A stretch of DNA of 64,000 nucleotides, taken from assembly GCA_965247175.1 (NCBI GenBank), contig OZ252006.1:310001-374000 (forward strand), in the 5' to 3' direction. The stretch is from JANQMX01 sp965247175 (lineage in GTDB: Bacteria; Pseudomonadota; Alphaproteobacteria; Kiloniellales; DSM-21159). This document shows positions 8,019 to 17,473 of the stretch, in pieces. The notes under the pieces were generated by a model. That model saw nothing but the letters and a program-made list of their open reading frames with translations. It did not search any database and had not been told where the DNA came from. How positions within the stretch are numbered: the first letter of the stretch is position 1; each line of letters opens with the position of its first letter. Both the position numbers and the translations under genes were made by a program.

Positions 8019-10256
8019 ATGAGTTCGAATTCGGAAGCGGGCGAGATCCGCTCGGTGCCTTTCGTGGATGCGCTGTCGGAGCGCTATCTCTCCTATGCGC
8101 TCTCGACCATCGTCTCCCGCGCACTGCCGGATGTGCGTGATGGGCTGAAGCCGGTGCACCGCCGCGTGCTCTACGCCATGCAGCAGCTCAAGCTCGACCC
8201 CAACGCGGGTTTCAAGAAGTCGGCGCGCGTGGTCGGCGACGTGATCGGCAAGTACCACCCCCACGGCGAGCAGGCGATCTACGACTCCCTGGTCCGCCTG
8301 GCGCAGGATTTCGCTCAGCGCTATCCGCTCGTCGAAGGGCAGGGGAACTTCGGCAACATCGACGGCGATAACGCTGCTGCCATGCGCTACACCGAAGCGC
8401 GTCTCACTGCGGTGGCGCAGTTGCTGCTCCAGGGCATCGACCAGGACACGGTCGACTTTCGTGAGACCTACGACGGTGAGGACGAGGAGCCGGTGGTACT
8501 GCCGGCTGCTTTTCCCAACCTGCTGGCAAACGGGGCGCAGGGCATCGCCGTCGGCATGGCGACTTCGGTGCCGCCGCACAATGCAGCGGAACTCTGCGAC
8601 GCGCTGCTGCATCTGATCAAGCATCCCAAGGCCCAGGTCGAGACGCTGGTCGATCTGGTGCAGGGCCCAGACTTTCCGACCGGCGGTGTGCTGGTCGAGC
8701 CGAAAGAGAGCATCGTCGAGTCCTACCGTACCGGCCGCGGCAGCTTCCGCCTGCGCGCCCGTTGGGAGATGGAGAAGATCAAGGGGGGCGGCTACCGTAT
8801 CGTCGTCACCGAGATTCCCTATCAGGTGCAGAAGGCCCGGCTGATCGAGCGCATCGCCGAGCTGCTGGAGGCGCGCAAGCTGGCCCTGCTTGGCGACATC
8901 CAGGACGAGTCCGCTGCGGACGTTCGCTTGGTGCTGGAGCCCAAGAGCCGCAACGTCGACCCCGAGATGCTGATGGAGTCGCTCTTCCGCCAAAGCGAGC
9001 TGGAAGTGCGGGTGCCGCTCAACCTCAACGTCCTCGACGCGCAGCAGACGCCGCGGGTCATGAGCTTGAGGGAGGCGCTGCAGGCCTTCCTCGATCACCG
9101 CCACGTGGTCTTGGTCCGGCGCACCAACCATCGGCTCGAGAAGATCGCCAAGCGTCTCGAGGTGCTCGAAGGCTACCTGATTGCCTACCTGAACCTCGAC
9201 GAGGTCATCCGTATCATCCGCGAGGAGGACGAGCCGAAGGCCGAGCTGATGCGGACCTTCGAGCTCACTGACGGCCAGGCCGAAGCCATCCTCAACATGC
9301 GCCTGCGCTCCCTACGCAAGCTCGAGGAAGAGGGCATTCGCCGTGAGCACGCAGAGCTGTCGGAAGAGCAGGCCGAGCTGAACGCGCTCCTGGCCGATGA
9401 AGGCAAGCGCTGGAAGAGCATTGCCGCGGAGATCAAGGAGGTGCGCCAGCGCTTCGCGCCCGAGACCGAGCTGGGCCGCCGCATGACCGAGATCGGCACG
9501 CCGCCCAGCGCCGTCATCATCCCGCTGGACGCCGTCGTGGAGCGGGAGCCCATCACCGTGCTGCTCTCGGCGAAGGGCTGGATCCGGGCCATGAAGGGGC
9601 ATCACGACGATGTCTCCGACGCCAAGTACAAAGAGGGCGACCGCGGCGCCTTCGCCGTCAAGGCGCAGACCACCGACAAGCTCATCCTCTTTGCCACCAA
9701 CGGCCGTTTCTACACGGTGGGTGCCGATAGGCTGCCAGGCGGGCGCGGCTTCGGCGAGCCGCTCCGGCTGATGATCGATCTGCCGAACGACCAGGAGATC
9801 TTGCAGCTGACGGTGTACGATGCCGAGCGTCGATTGCTGGTTGCCTCCGGTGACGGCCGCGGCTTCCTGGTCAAGGAAAGCGAGGTCGTCGCCCAGACCA
9901 AGAACGGCAAGCAGATTCTCAACCTCGGCAGTGGGGCGGAGGCGCAGGCCTGCCGCCCGGTCGAGGGCGACCACGTTGCGGTGGTCGGCGAGAACCGCAA
10001 GCTCCTGATCTTTCCTTTGGAGGAGCTGCCGGAGATGACCCGCGGCCGCGGCGTACTGCTGCAGAAGTACCGCGACGGCGGCTTGGCGGACATCAAGACC
10101 TTCACGTTGGCCGAGGGCCTATCCTGGCGCATGGGTGGCAGCGGCAGCCGGGTGCGCACCGAAACCGATCTGACAGCCTGGCTCGGCAAGCGGGCGCAGG
10201 CGGGGCGCCTGCCGCCGACCGGCTTCCCGAAGTCCAACAAGTTCGGGGAGGTCTAG
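8019..10256 (+). CDS. parC: DNA topoisomerase IV subunit A (ParC)
   Basis: Cleavage/religation subunit of topoisomerase IV, which decatenates daughter chromosomes. The 745-residue length is that of alphaproteobacterial ParC and shorter than GyrA. The N-terminus has YLSYALSTIVSRALPDVRDG, then the winged-helix domain with the active tyrosine in AAAMRYTEARLT. The coiled-coil gate and a C-terminal beta-pinwheel follow. The pinwheel lacks a clear GyrA box, supporting ParC over GyrA. The next gene starts three bases after the stop. Confidence 0.94.
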   Translation: MSSNSEAGEIRSVPFVDALSERYLSYALSTIVSRALPDVRDGLKPVHRRVLYAMQQLKLDPNAGFKKSARVVGDVIGKYHPHGEQAIYDSLVRLAQDFAQRYPLVEGQGNFGNIDGDNAAAMRYTEARLTAVAQLLLQGIDQDTVDFRETYDGEDEEPVVLPAAFPNLLANGAQGIAVGMATSVPPHNAAELCDALLHLIKHPKAQVETLVDLVQGPDFPTGGVLVEPKESIVESYRTGRGSFRLRARWEMEKIKGGGYRIVVTEIPYQVQKARLIERIAELLEARKLALLGDIQDESAADVRLVLEPKSRNVDPEMLMESLFRQSELEVRVPLNLNVLDAQQTPRVMSLREALQAFLDHRHVVLVRRTNHRLEKIAKRLEVLEGYLIAYLNLDEVIRIIREEDEPKAELMRTFELTDGQAEAILNMRLRSLRKLEEEGIRREHAELSEEQAELNALLADEGKRWKSIAAEIKEVRQRFAPETELGRRMTEIGTPPSAVIIPLDAVVEREPITVLLSAKGWIRAMKGHHDDVSDAKYKEGDRGAFAVKAQTTDKLILFATNGRFYTVGADRLPGGRGFGEPLRLMIDLPNDQEILQLTVYDAERRLLVASGDGRGFLVKESEVVAQTKNGKQILNLGSGAEAQACRPVEGDHVAVVGENRKLLIFPLEELPEMTRGRGVLLQKYRDGGLADIKTFTLAEGLSWRMGGSGSRVRTETDLTAWLGKRAQAGRLPPTGFPKSNKFGEV

Positions 10257-10259
10257 GGC

Positions 10260-11219
10260 GTGACTTCGCAGCAGGAGACCTTCCGCACCGCGGCCTACGG
10301 CGGCCCCGGCTGGTCGCAGCGAACGCAAAGTCTGGCAGGGGAGATCGGCGGCGTCTGGGGCGATTTCGCGGTCGACAGCGAGTGGCGCAAACTGGAAGCC
10401 GTTCTGCTGCACCGTCCGGGCGAGGAGGTTGGTGCCTCCCTTGAGGATCACGACGCTGTGCAGATGCTGGCGCCAGTCGATCTCGGAAAGGCCCAGGCTC
10501 AGCACGACGCCATGGCCGAGGCCTTCCGCATCAACGGCGTGGTTGTGCACTACGTCGATCCCGCAGATCGGCCCAGTCCGAATCAGATGTTCTGTGCCGA
10601 TCTCTTCTTTATGACCCACGAGGGGGCGATCCTGGCGCGGCCCGCCTCCACGGTGCGCGCTGGCGAGGAACGCCAAGTCCAGCGGCGCCTCGCGGACCTG
10701 GGCGTGCCCATCCTGCGCGGCCTGTCGGGACGGGCGACCTTCGAGGGTGCCGATGCCATGTGGCTCGACGAGAATACAATCATCGTCGGCCGGGGCCTGC
10801 GCACAAACGGCGGCGCCATCGAGCAGATCTGGCAGTACGCCCTCGATGCCTCCCTGGAGCTGATCGCCGTCGACATGCCCTACGGCACCATGCATCTCAT
10901 GGGCATGCTGCGGATCTTCGACCGTGATCTCGCCATGGCTTGGCCGCGGCTGACGCCCCATGCGGCGGTCGAGGCTCTGCGCGATCGGGGCTACGAGGTT
11001 GGCTTCCTGCCTGACCTGGACTACACCAGCCTGGGCCGTGCCTTCAACGTGGTGACCTTGGGGCCGCGGCGTATCCTGATGGTGGCGGGCTATCCCGAGG
11101 TTGAGCGTGCTTACGCGGCTCACGGTGTCGAATGCGTCACCGTGGAAGCGGACGAGTTGGTCAAGGCAGCGGGCGCTGTCGGCTGCTTGACGGGAATTCT
11201 CTCACGCGAAAGGGGCTAA
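10260..11219 (+). CDS. Amidinotransferase-fold hydrolase (dimethylarginine dimethylaminohydrolase/arginine deiminase-like)
   Basis: Guanidino-modifying enzyme of the pentein fold, probably hydrolysing arginine, methylarginine or a related guanidine. Seen: FCADLFF and the following RPAS segment, the FEGADAMWL acidic motif (residues 161-169), His212 in MPYGTMHL, and the C-terminal nucleophile Cys309 in VGCLTG. This is the Cys/His/Glu layout of the family. The GTG start is three bases after the parC stop, so co-expression with parC or an internal promoter are both possible. TRAP permease genes follow within 100 bp, so the substrate may be imported. The exact reaction is not assigned. Confidence 0.8.
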   Translation: MTSQQETFRTAAYGGPGWSQRTQSLAGEIGGVWGDFAVDSEWRKLEAVLLHRPGEEVGASLEDHDAVQMLAPVDLGKAQAQHDAMAEAFRINGVVVHYVDPADRPSPNQMFCADLFFMTHEGAILARPASTVRAGEERQVQRRLADLGVPILRGLSGRATFEGADAMWLDENTIIVGRGLRTNGGAIEQIWQYALDASLELIAVDMPYGTMHLMGMLRIFDRDLAMAWPRLTPHAAVEALRDRGYEVGFLPDLDYTSLGRAFNVVTLGPRRILMVAGYPEVERAYAAHGVECVTVEADELVKAAGAVGCLTGILSRERG

Positions 11220-11312
11220 TGCGGCGCTTGGTTTTTGCCCGGATGTGAGGTACTTGGGCCGGTAACGAAAACGAGCAGGATGCCGACAAGGCGTCCGAGC
11301 AGGGAGTTCTGG

Positions 11313-11858
11313 GTGGCTTTTCTCGTCCGCTTTGTTGGCGGCGTTGACGCGCTCAATGAATCCATCGGCCGTGGCGTCGCCTGGTTGACCTTGGCCATGG
11401 TGATGATCGCCTTCGTGGTGGTGATCATGCGCTATGTCTTCTCCTTCGGCTTCGTCTGGCTTCAGGAATCCTACGTCTGGCTGCACGGCGTGGTCTTTAT
11501 GGTCGGCGCCGGCTACACCCTGCTGCACGATGGCCACGTGCGGGTCGACATCTTCTATCGTCCTGCCGACCCTCGTCACAAAGCCTGGGTCAATCTCCTC
11601 GGCGTTCTGCTGCTCCTGCTGCCGATGATCCTGCTGGTCTTCTTCGTCAGCTACGACTACGTGCTGAAGTCCTGGCAAATCCTGGAGGAGTCACGCGAAG
11701 CCGGCGGCTTACCCGGGCTCTTCCTGCTCAAGTCGGTACTTTGGGTCTTCTGCATTTTGGTTGGATTGCAGGGCCTGTCGCTTGCGGCGCGCAGCCTCTT
11801 GGTCCTAACGGGCCACCCGGAGTTCGCCAGGAGCGAAGAGCCAGAGGACGGGATGTAG
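11313..11858 (+). CDS. TRAP transporter small permease (DctQ family)
   Basis: Four-helix membrane subunit of a tripartite ATP-independent periplasmic transporter. The GTG at 11313 follows AGGGAG with six bases and gives 181 residues, normal for DctQ. An in-frame ATG at 11280 (about 11 residues longer) is the alternative. Hydrophobic segments include VAWLTLAMVMIAFVVVIMR, the LQESYVWLHGVVFMVGAGY region and VLLLLLPMILLVFFV. A conserved DGHVRVDIFY follows the second helix. Four bases separate it from the large permease. No binding protein lies beside it. The likely partner is at 17474. Confidence 0.9.
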   Translation: MAFLVRFVGGVDALNESIGRGVAWLTLAMVMIAFVVVIMRYVFSFGFVWLQESYVWLHGVVFMVGAGYTLLHDGHVRVDIFYRPADPRHKAWVNLLGVLLLLLPMILLVFFVSYDYVLKSWQILEESREAGGLPGLFLLKSVLWVFCILVGLQGLSLAARSLLVLTGHPEFARSEEPEDGM

Positions 11859-11862
11859 CGAT

Positions 11863-13434
11863 ATGGATCCCGTCCTTCTGGGAGAAATCGTCAGCCTAAT
11901 GATGTTCGTCACCGTCTGCGGCGTGCTGCTGATCGGCTTTCCCGTGGCCTTCACCCTGGCCGGCGTGGCCATCGTATTCGCCTTGATCGGCAACCTCCTT
12001 GGCATCTTCGATCTGCGTCTCTTCACGGCCTTGTCCTCCCGCTATCTCGGGGTGATGCAGAACGAACTGCTGGTGGCCGTGCCGTTGTTCGTCTTCATGG
12101 GCGTGATGCTGGAGCGCTCGAAGATTGCCGAGCAATTGCTTGAAACCATGGGGCAATTGTTTGGCAGTGTCCGCGGAGGACTCGCGGTTTCCGTGGTCAT
12201 CGTCGGCATGCTGCTGGCGGCTTCGACCGGTATCGTCGGCGCCACGGTGGTCACCATGGGCCTTCTGTCCCTGCCGACCATGCTGAAGGTCGGCTACAAC
12301 CCGAAGATCGCGACCGGCACAATCTGCGCCGCCGGCACCTTGGGACAGATCGTCCCGCCCTCCATCGTGCTGATCCTGCTTGGCGACATCCTGCAAGGCG
12401 CCAACACGGAAGCGCAGCTGGAGCTCGGCAACTTCGCGCCCGAGCCGGTCTCGGTGGTCGATCTTTTCGCCGGTGCCTTCCTGCCGGGCATGATGCTGGT
12501 CGGCCTCTATATCGGCTGGATTCTGATCAGTGCGCTGCGCAATCCGGAGGACTGCCCTCCGGTTCCGCGGAGCGAGAGCGACGGTCGGCTGCGTGAGCGG
12601 GTGATGGCGGTGCTGCTGCCGCCGGCCGCGTTGATCATCCTCGTCCTCGGCTCGATTTTGATTGGTGCCGCGACGCCCACTGAGGCTGCCGCCATGGGCT
12701 CCGTCGGCGCCTTGCTGCTGGCCGGCCGCAATCTCATGCCGGACCGTTCGCGCGCGGTTTATGCCGCCGGTCTGGCTCTGCTGGCGTTGGTTCCGCTGGT
12801 TTCTCTTTTCGATCTGCGCATGCAGCGCGAAGTCGTGCCCGTCATCGACCAGGCCGCCGCAGGCGTGGCCGTGATTTGCGTCATCGCCTTGCTCACAGGG
12901 GTCGCGATCTGTCTGCGCCGGGTCTATGCCAGCGGCATCCTCATCGATGTTATGCGCAGCACGGTGAAGGTCTCCTGCATGGTCTTTCTCATCCTGCTGG
13001 GGGCCTCGGTCTTTTCCTTGGTGTTCCGTGGCCTGGGCGGCGAGGAAATCGTCGAGGACGTGCTGAGCGCGCTGCCCGGCGGAGTGATGGGGGCGATGAT
13101 TGTCGTCATGGCCCTGATGTTCGTCATGGGCTTCTTCCTCGATTTCATCGAGATCACCTTCGTGATGGTGCCCATTGTCGGCCCCATCCTGCTCAAGATG
13201 GGCCTGGATCCCGTCTGGCTCGGCGTCATGATCGCGGTCAATCTGCAGACCAGTTTCCTGACACCGCCCTTCGGCTTTGCGCTCTTCTATCTGCGTGGGG
13301 TCGCGCCACCATCGGTGACGACCATGCAGATCTATCGCGGCATCATCCCCTTCGTTGGCATCCAGATCGTCGGGCTTTGCCTGATTGCGCTCTTCCCGGC
13401 GCTGGCCACCTGGCTGCCCAGCGTTCTGTTCTAG
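11863..13434 (+). CDS. TRAP transporter large permease (DctM family)
   Basis: Cation-driven translocation subunit of the TRAP transporter. At 523 residues it is longer than the usual 430 or so because of an extra hydrophobic stretch around residues 280-370. Family features include VPLFVFMGVMLERS, the AASTGIVGATVVTMG and AAGTLGQIVPPS motifs, and their C-terminal counterparts FFLDFIEITFVMVPIVGP and TSFLTPPFGFALFYLRG. It is translationally close to the small permease. The 2-oxo-acid type binding protein on the opposite strand 4 kb downstream suggests organic-acid import. Confidence 0.93.
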   Translation: MDPVLLGEIVSLMMFVTVCGVLLIGFPVAFTLAGVAIVFALIGNLLGIFDLRLFTALSSRYLGVMQNELLVAVPLFVFMGVMLERSKIAEQLLETMGQLFGSVRGGLAVSVVIVGMLLAASTGIVGATVVTMGLLSLPTMLKVGYNPKIATGTICAAGTLGQIVPPSIVLILLGDILQGANTEAQLELGNFAPEPVSVVDLFAGAFLPGMMLVGLYIGWILISALRNPEDCPPVPRSESDGRLRERVMAVLLPPAALIILVLGSILIGAATPTEAAAMGSVGALLLAGRNLMPDRSRAVYAAGLALLALVPLVSLFDLRMQREVVPVIDQAAAGVAVICVIALLTGVAICLRRVYASGILIDVMRSTVKVSCMVFLILLGASVFSLVFRGLGGEEIVEDVLSALPGGVMGAMIVVMALMFVMGFFLDFIEITFVMVPIVGPILLKMGLDPVWLGVMIAVNLQTSFLTPPFGFALFYLRGVAPPSVTTMQIYRGIIPFVGIQIVGLCLIALFPALATWLPSVLF

Positions 13435-13625
13435 AGCAGCTCGCTAACTCGAGCTCGCCACTCAACCAGCCCTCCGTCTGTAGGGCTTTGGACTCGCGAG
13501 ACAGGCGCGTTTTCGGCTAGCGCCGAACTGTCATGCTGTTAGGCTATGAACTGATTTGCGATTAAACGTCCGGAAGTTGGGGCGCGTAATCACATTCAAG
13601 TGTAAAGACGGGCGGAGGCACTCAC

Positions 13626-14009
13626 ATGAGCTATTATTTGGTTCGTTGCGACTACACAGCTTCGGCATGGCGTGACTTGCTGAGCGAGAAACAGGTTAGC
13701 GCGGAGTCTCGTTTGGCACCGGTACGCGAGCTGGCTCGGAGGCATGGCGGTGATTTTGTCGACGTGGTGGACGAAAACGGAAAGGGTGGCACTGTACTCG
13801 GCAAGTTCATCAGTTTCGGAGCTCATGATCTGATCGGTATCGTGAGGATGCCGACGCCGACCGCAGCACGTTCGTTCGCCATGGTCATCTCGTCACACGA
13901 GGGAGTGCGCGGTTTCGAGATCACCCCTTTGCTAACCTTTGACGAAGGCATCGAGGCCATGCAGCAGGGGCACGAGTGCGGAGGCGGCTACAAGGTACCT
14001 GGTGACTAA
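13626..14009 (+). CDS. GYD-domain-like small protein
   Basis: Soluble 127-residue protein of unknown role. It begins MSYYLVRCDYTASAW, has the middle HGGDFVDVV and the HDLIGIVRMPTPTAA segment, and ends with a TPLLTFDEGIEAM stretch. This is the beta-alpha-beta layout of GYD-domain proteins, a ferredoxin-like fold family with no established activity. The classic GYD tripeptide is replaced by AHD, so membership is by pattern only. It lies 115 bp before the large cyclase/AAA gene, in the same direction and with similarly lower GC than the surrounding genes. Co-transcription is possible. Confidence 0.6.
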   Translation: MSYYLVRCDYTASAWRDLLSEKQVSAESRLAPVRELARRHGGDFVDVVDENGKGGTVLGKFISFGAHDLIGIVRMPTPTAARSFAMVISSHEGVRGFEITPLLTFDEGIEAMQQGHECGGGYKVPGD

Positions 14010-14123
14010 ATCGCTGGGTCACCGTCTGCTTGGTCGTCTGTGATAACCCGCTGAGGTCAAACAGTCGTTTTGGCCAGCCTTGAGTATTGATCGTCTCTAT
14101 CACCGCCACCCGGGATTTGTTCG

Positions 14124-17100
14124 ATGGAATGTCCCAACTGCAAGGCGAACGTCAGAGACGACGCGAACTTCTGCCACAGTTGCGGAACCAATTTGGCCGG
14201 CGCGCGGTCGGCCGAGGCAAAGGTCGTGACGCTGGAGGAGGTGCTATCGACCAGCGATGCGCGGCGTCCTGGCCATTCCTCCAAAGCAAAACGAGTCTTT
14301 CAGGAGCGAAAGGAGGTCACCGTCCTAATCGCGGATATCGCGAGCTCAACGGAAATCATCTCAGAACACGACCCGGAGTTTGCGCTCGAGTTTCTCGATG
14401 GCGCGACTCTGCGGATGGCAGAGTCAGTTGAGAAGTTCGGTGGAACCGTAAGCAGGCTGATGGGCGACGGCATCATTGCGCTCTTCGGTGCTCCGGTTGC
14501 CGTTGAGAACCACGCGACGCACGCTTGTCTCGCGGCACTCGACATGAAGGAGGCGCTCGCAAAGATGCGAGACGACAAGACAGCCTCCGACATGGGCGAC
14601 ATTAGAGTGAGGACGGGTATCAGCACGGGCGAGGTGGTGATCCGCGCCATGGAGTCGGATGCCGGTTTCGATTTCACGGCTATGGGAGCAACCACGCATC
14701 TGAGCGCCCGCTTGGAGCATATGGCGGACCCCGACACGATTTTATGCTCCAGCCAAACCAAAGTACTGACCGGGTCGCGCTTCAACTGGCAGCCGTTGGG
14801 CTCGTCACAGCTTCGCGGGTTTGCCGAGCCGGTTGAGGTGTTTCAGCTGCTCAGCGCCGAATCCAGCGCAGCAAGCTTTGATAGTTTGCCCGCATCGAAC
14901 CTGAGCCTTTTCGTTGGTCGCCAGAAGCAGCTCGAGCAGATCGTGAGCTGTTTTCAGCCGTCGCAGCAAAAGACGCCAAAGGGTGTTGTCATCGTTGGCG
15001 AGGCTGGCGTCGGGAAGTCGCGTCTTTGCTGGGAAGCCATCAGCAAAGGGGCGACCGGCAGCTGGCGTCTCATGACGGTCGAAGCCAACTCTTACGGCCA
15101 GAGCATTCCTTATCTACCGTTTGCGACAATGCTGCGCAGCTATTTCCAGCTCGGTTCGGGCGACAGCGAAAACGAGATCTGTTCGAAGATTCGAGGGCAA
15201 CTGAAGGATCTGGAGCCCGAACTCGAGGGCCGCACGACGGCGGTTCTGTCGGTCTTGGGTGTCCGGATCGATGACCCCGAGTGGTTCAAGATGGATGCGT
15301 CACAGCGGCAGCATCTCGCACACGATACGATTTCTCGCGTGCTGACGGCCGAGAGCCGGCACAACGGTCTGGTTGTCTTGGTCGAAGATGCGCAGTGGAT
15401 CGACAGCGACTCTGCCCTTCTGCTCCGGCATATTCTGTCTAACGTCGCCGGCAGCGACCTGGTCTTTCTCGTCACCTCGCGATTCAGGCAGGCTGGCCTG
15501 ACGAGCGACTTTCAAGGCATTGACGAGATCACGTTGGCCCCGCTGGCCCAGCCAAGCGCTGAGCAGTTGATAGACTCTTGCCTTGGCAGCGACGCGTCGC
15601 TCGCAAAGCTGAAACGCGAACTCATGGAGCGAACGGCCGGGAATCCCTTCTTCATCGAAGAGAGCATCCGGACGCTGGAAGCCTCCGGCGTCCTGCACGG
15701 CGGCTATGGCGAGTTCCGCCTATCCGGGGCCTATCGGGAAATCGAGATTCCCTCTTCCGTGAAGTCGGTGATCTCGTCGCGGGTCGACAGGCTCAGCCTT
15801 TCCGACAAGGAGGTTCTTCAGGCAGCCGCGGTGATCGGTGATGTCTTCTCCTTCCGACTGCTGGAAGAGGTCGTCTCCGAGCCGGTCGAGCTGGAGCTCT
15901 CGGAGCGCCTCGCGCGCCTTTCCGACGCTCGACTGATTCGAAGCGAGAGCATCGATGGCGAGCCTGCCTATCGTTTCACCCATGGGCTGATTCATGAGGT
16001 GGTACGAAGCGAGCTGCTAAGTCATCAGGTCGCTGGCCTGCATCGAAAGACGCTCGCAGCTCTTGAAACAATCTTCTCGGACCGCCTCCACGAGTTGACG
16101 GAAACGCTTGCCCATCATGCCAGGGCAGGGGAGGTTTGGGACAAGGCTCTGCTCTACGCCCGTACCGCCGGTCGCCGCGCGGCGGAGAGATCAGCCTACA
16201 AGAGCGCCGTTGCTTTCTTCGAAGAGGCGCTCCGCTGTTGCGAGCTGGTGCCGCAAACCGCCGAGACTCTGGAGAGCGCAATCGATATCAGCTTCGATTT
16301 GCGCAATGTCCTCTATCCCCTGGGTGAGATCCAAAAGGACCTCGACAATCTGCAGCGTGTCGAAGAGTGGAGCCGCGACTTTATCGCACCTGAGCGCCGT
16401 GCCCGCCTGTCGGCCTACATCGCACGAGATATGGCTCTGCTTGGGCGGCCGGATGATTCGGCATCCGCCGGTTATCACGCCTTGGAACTTGCCCGCCGCG
16501 CGCAGGACCGTGAGCTTGAGATTCTGACCAACGCCTATATCGGATCCGCCCACTATGCACTGGGTGACTTCAAGCAATCGGCGCGCCTTTTGGGGTCTGC
16601 AATCGGGGCACTATCGCAAAGATACGAGCACCACACGTTCGGCCTGCCCGGACCAGGCTATCTCTTTTTCGAGTCCTGGCGCCTGTGGGCGCTTGCGAGA
16701 CTGGGAGACTTCGAGGTCGGTAGCCGTGCCGCCCGAGAGGTCGTGCAGTTCTCCCGCTCCCTCGATCACCCCTTGACCTCGGCCGTGGCAATCTACTCCG
16801 CCGGGTTCCTGCATATGCATAAGGGCGACCTAAAGGTTGCCGTGCCATTGTTGGAGGAAGGGCTTCAGATCTGTGAGGACTGGGACTTGGTGGCATGGTT
16901 CGCGAACCTCTCATCCGCGCTGGGCCATGCCCTTGTCTTGAGTAACGATCCGACGGAAGGTCGGAAGTGCTTGGAGGCGGCGGTGGCGCGCTCCCGCGAG
17001 CTTGGGATTCTGGTGAGCCACTCTCTCGAACTGGCTTGGCTCGCCGAGGCGGCGCTGGCCAACGGCGACGAGGAAGCGGCCTCAAGCGCGGTGAAGCGTG

Positions 17101-17351
17101 CTCTGGAACTCGCCGAGCAATCCAAAGAACGCGGCAACAAGGCCGACGCCCTTTGGACCCAAGGCGAGATCCTCTCCTCTACCAATGACGCGAAAGCAGC
17201 CACGCGTTGTTACCAGAACGCACTATCGCTGGCGGAGGCTTGCAACATGGAGCCGCTGATTGCGCGTTGCCAGGCGGCGTTGATGCGTCACGGTATGATA
17301 GGCGGTGACGGCGATGTCGATCGTTTCGGTGGCCGCGGCGCTCGCAACTAA
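14124..17351 (+). CDS. Zinc-ribbon / class III adenylate-guanylate cyclase / AAA ATPase / TPR signalling protein
   Basis: 1075-residue multidomain protein. Residues 3-20 form a zinc ribbon (Cys3, Cys6, Cys17, Cys20). Residues 62-240 are a class III cyclase domain with metal aspartates Asp71 (LIADIASST) and Asp115 (RLMGDG). Around 262-600 there is an AAA-type domain with FVGRQ and P-loop GEAGVGKS (292-299), a Walker B-like VLVEDAQWID and an arginine-rich lid. The C-terminal 400 residues are helical TPR repeats. In the cyclase the usual transition-state asparagine position reads His192 (TTHLSARLE) while Arg196 remains, which is common in this architecture and leaves activity uncertain. Probably a nucleotide-regulated signalling scaffold. 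Ligand and target unknown. Confidence 0.88.
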   Translation: MECPNCKANVRDDANFCHSCGTNLAGARSAEAKVVTLEEVLSTSDARRPGHSSKAKRVFQERKEVTVLIADIASSTEIISEHDPEFALEFLDGATLRMAESVEKFGGTVSRLMGDGIIALFGAPVAVENHATHACLAALDMKEALAKMRDDKTASDMGDIRVRTGISTGEVVIRAMESDAGFDFTAMGATTHLSARLEHMADPDTILCSSQTKVLTGSRFNWQPLGSSQLRGFAEPVEVFQLLSAESSAASFDSLPASNLSLFVGRQKQLEQIVSCFQPSQQKTPKGVVIVGEAGVGKSRLCWEAISKGATGSWRLMTVEANSYGQSIPYLPFATMLRSYFQLGSGDSENEICSKIRGQLKDLEPELEGRTTAVLSVLGVRIDDPEWFKMDASQRQHLAHDTISRVLTAESRHNGLVVLVEDAQWIDSDSALLLRHILSNVAGSDLVFLVTSRFRQAGLTSDFQGIDEITLAPLAQPSAEQLIDSCLGSDASLAKLKRELMERTAGNPFFIEESIRTLEASGVLHGGYGEFRLSGAYREIEIPSSVKSVISSRVDRLSLSDKEVLQAAAVIGDVFSFRLLEEVVSEPVELELSERLARLSDARLIRSESIDGEPAYRFTHGLIHEVVRSELLSHQVAGLHRKTLAALETIFSDRLHELTETLAHHARAGEVWDKALLYARTAGRRAAERSAYKSAVAFFEEALRCCELVPQTAETLESAIDISFDLRNVLYPLGEIQKDLDNLQRVEEWSRDFIAPERRARLSAYIARDMALLGRPDDSASAGYHALELARRAQDRELEILTNAYIGSAHYALGDFKQSARLLGSAIGALSQRYEHHTFGLPGPGYLFFESWRLWALARLGDFEVGSRAAREVVQFSRSLDHPLTSAVAIYSAGFLHMHKGDLKVAVPLLEEGLQICEDWDLVAWFANLSSALGHALVLSNDPTEGRKCLEAAVARSRELGILVSHSLELAWLAEAALANGDEEAASSAVKRALELAEQSKERGNKADALWTQGEILSSTNDAKAATRCYQNALSLAEACNMEPLIARCQAALMRHGMIGGDGDVDRFGGRGARN

Positions 17352-17414
17352 GCACCACTCACCGTCGGACGATCGTCTTCGAAGGCTGCCACCCAATGGC
17401 AGGTTCTGCCGCAG

Positions 17415-17444
17415 AAAAAACGGCGGGGCCCGAAGGCCCCGCCG
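17415..17444 (-). terminator. Rho-independent terminator of the TRAP binding-protein gene
   Basis: A GC-rich hairpin (10-bp stem, CGAA loop on the + strand) at 17421-17444 is followed, reading leftward, by six T residues (17420-17415). It lies 30 bp beyond the stop of the leftward binding-protein gene. In the rightward direction there is no T-run. Confidence 0.85.
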
Positions 17445-17473
17445 CCAAGACTGCACTCTGAGCTGCGCCCTGC

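Noticed and set aside
7827..9131. Long antisense frame opposite the 3' end of the DadA-like gene and parC
   Set aside because: High-GC codon bias produces open complementary frames; the + strand genes are unambiguous and the antisense protein has no recognised domain.
13438..13527. Hairpins after dctM (AGCTCG/CGAGCT and TTCGGC-TAGC-GCCGAA)
   Set aside because: Neither is followed by a T-run on either strand, so no terminator was called.
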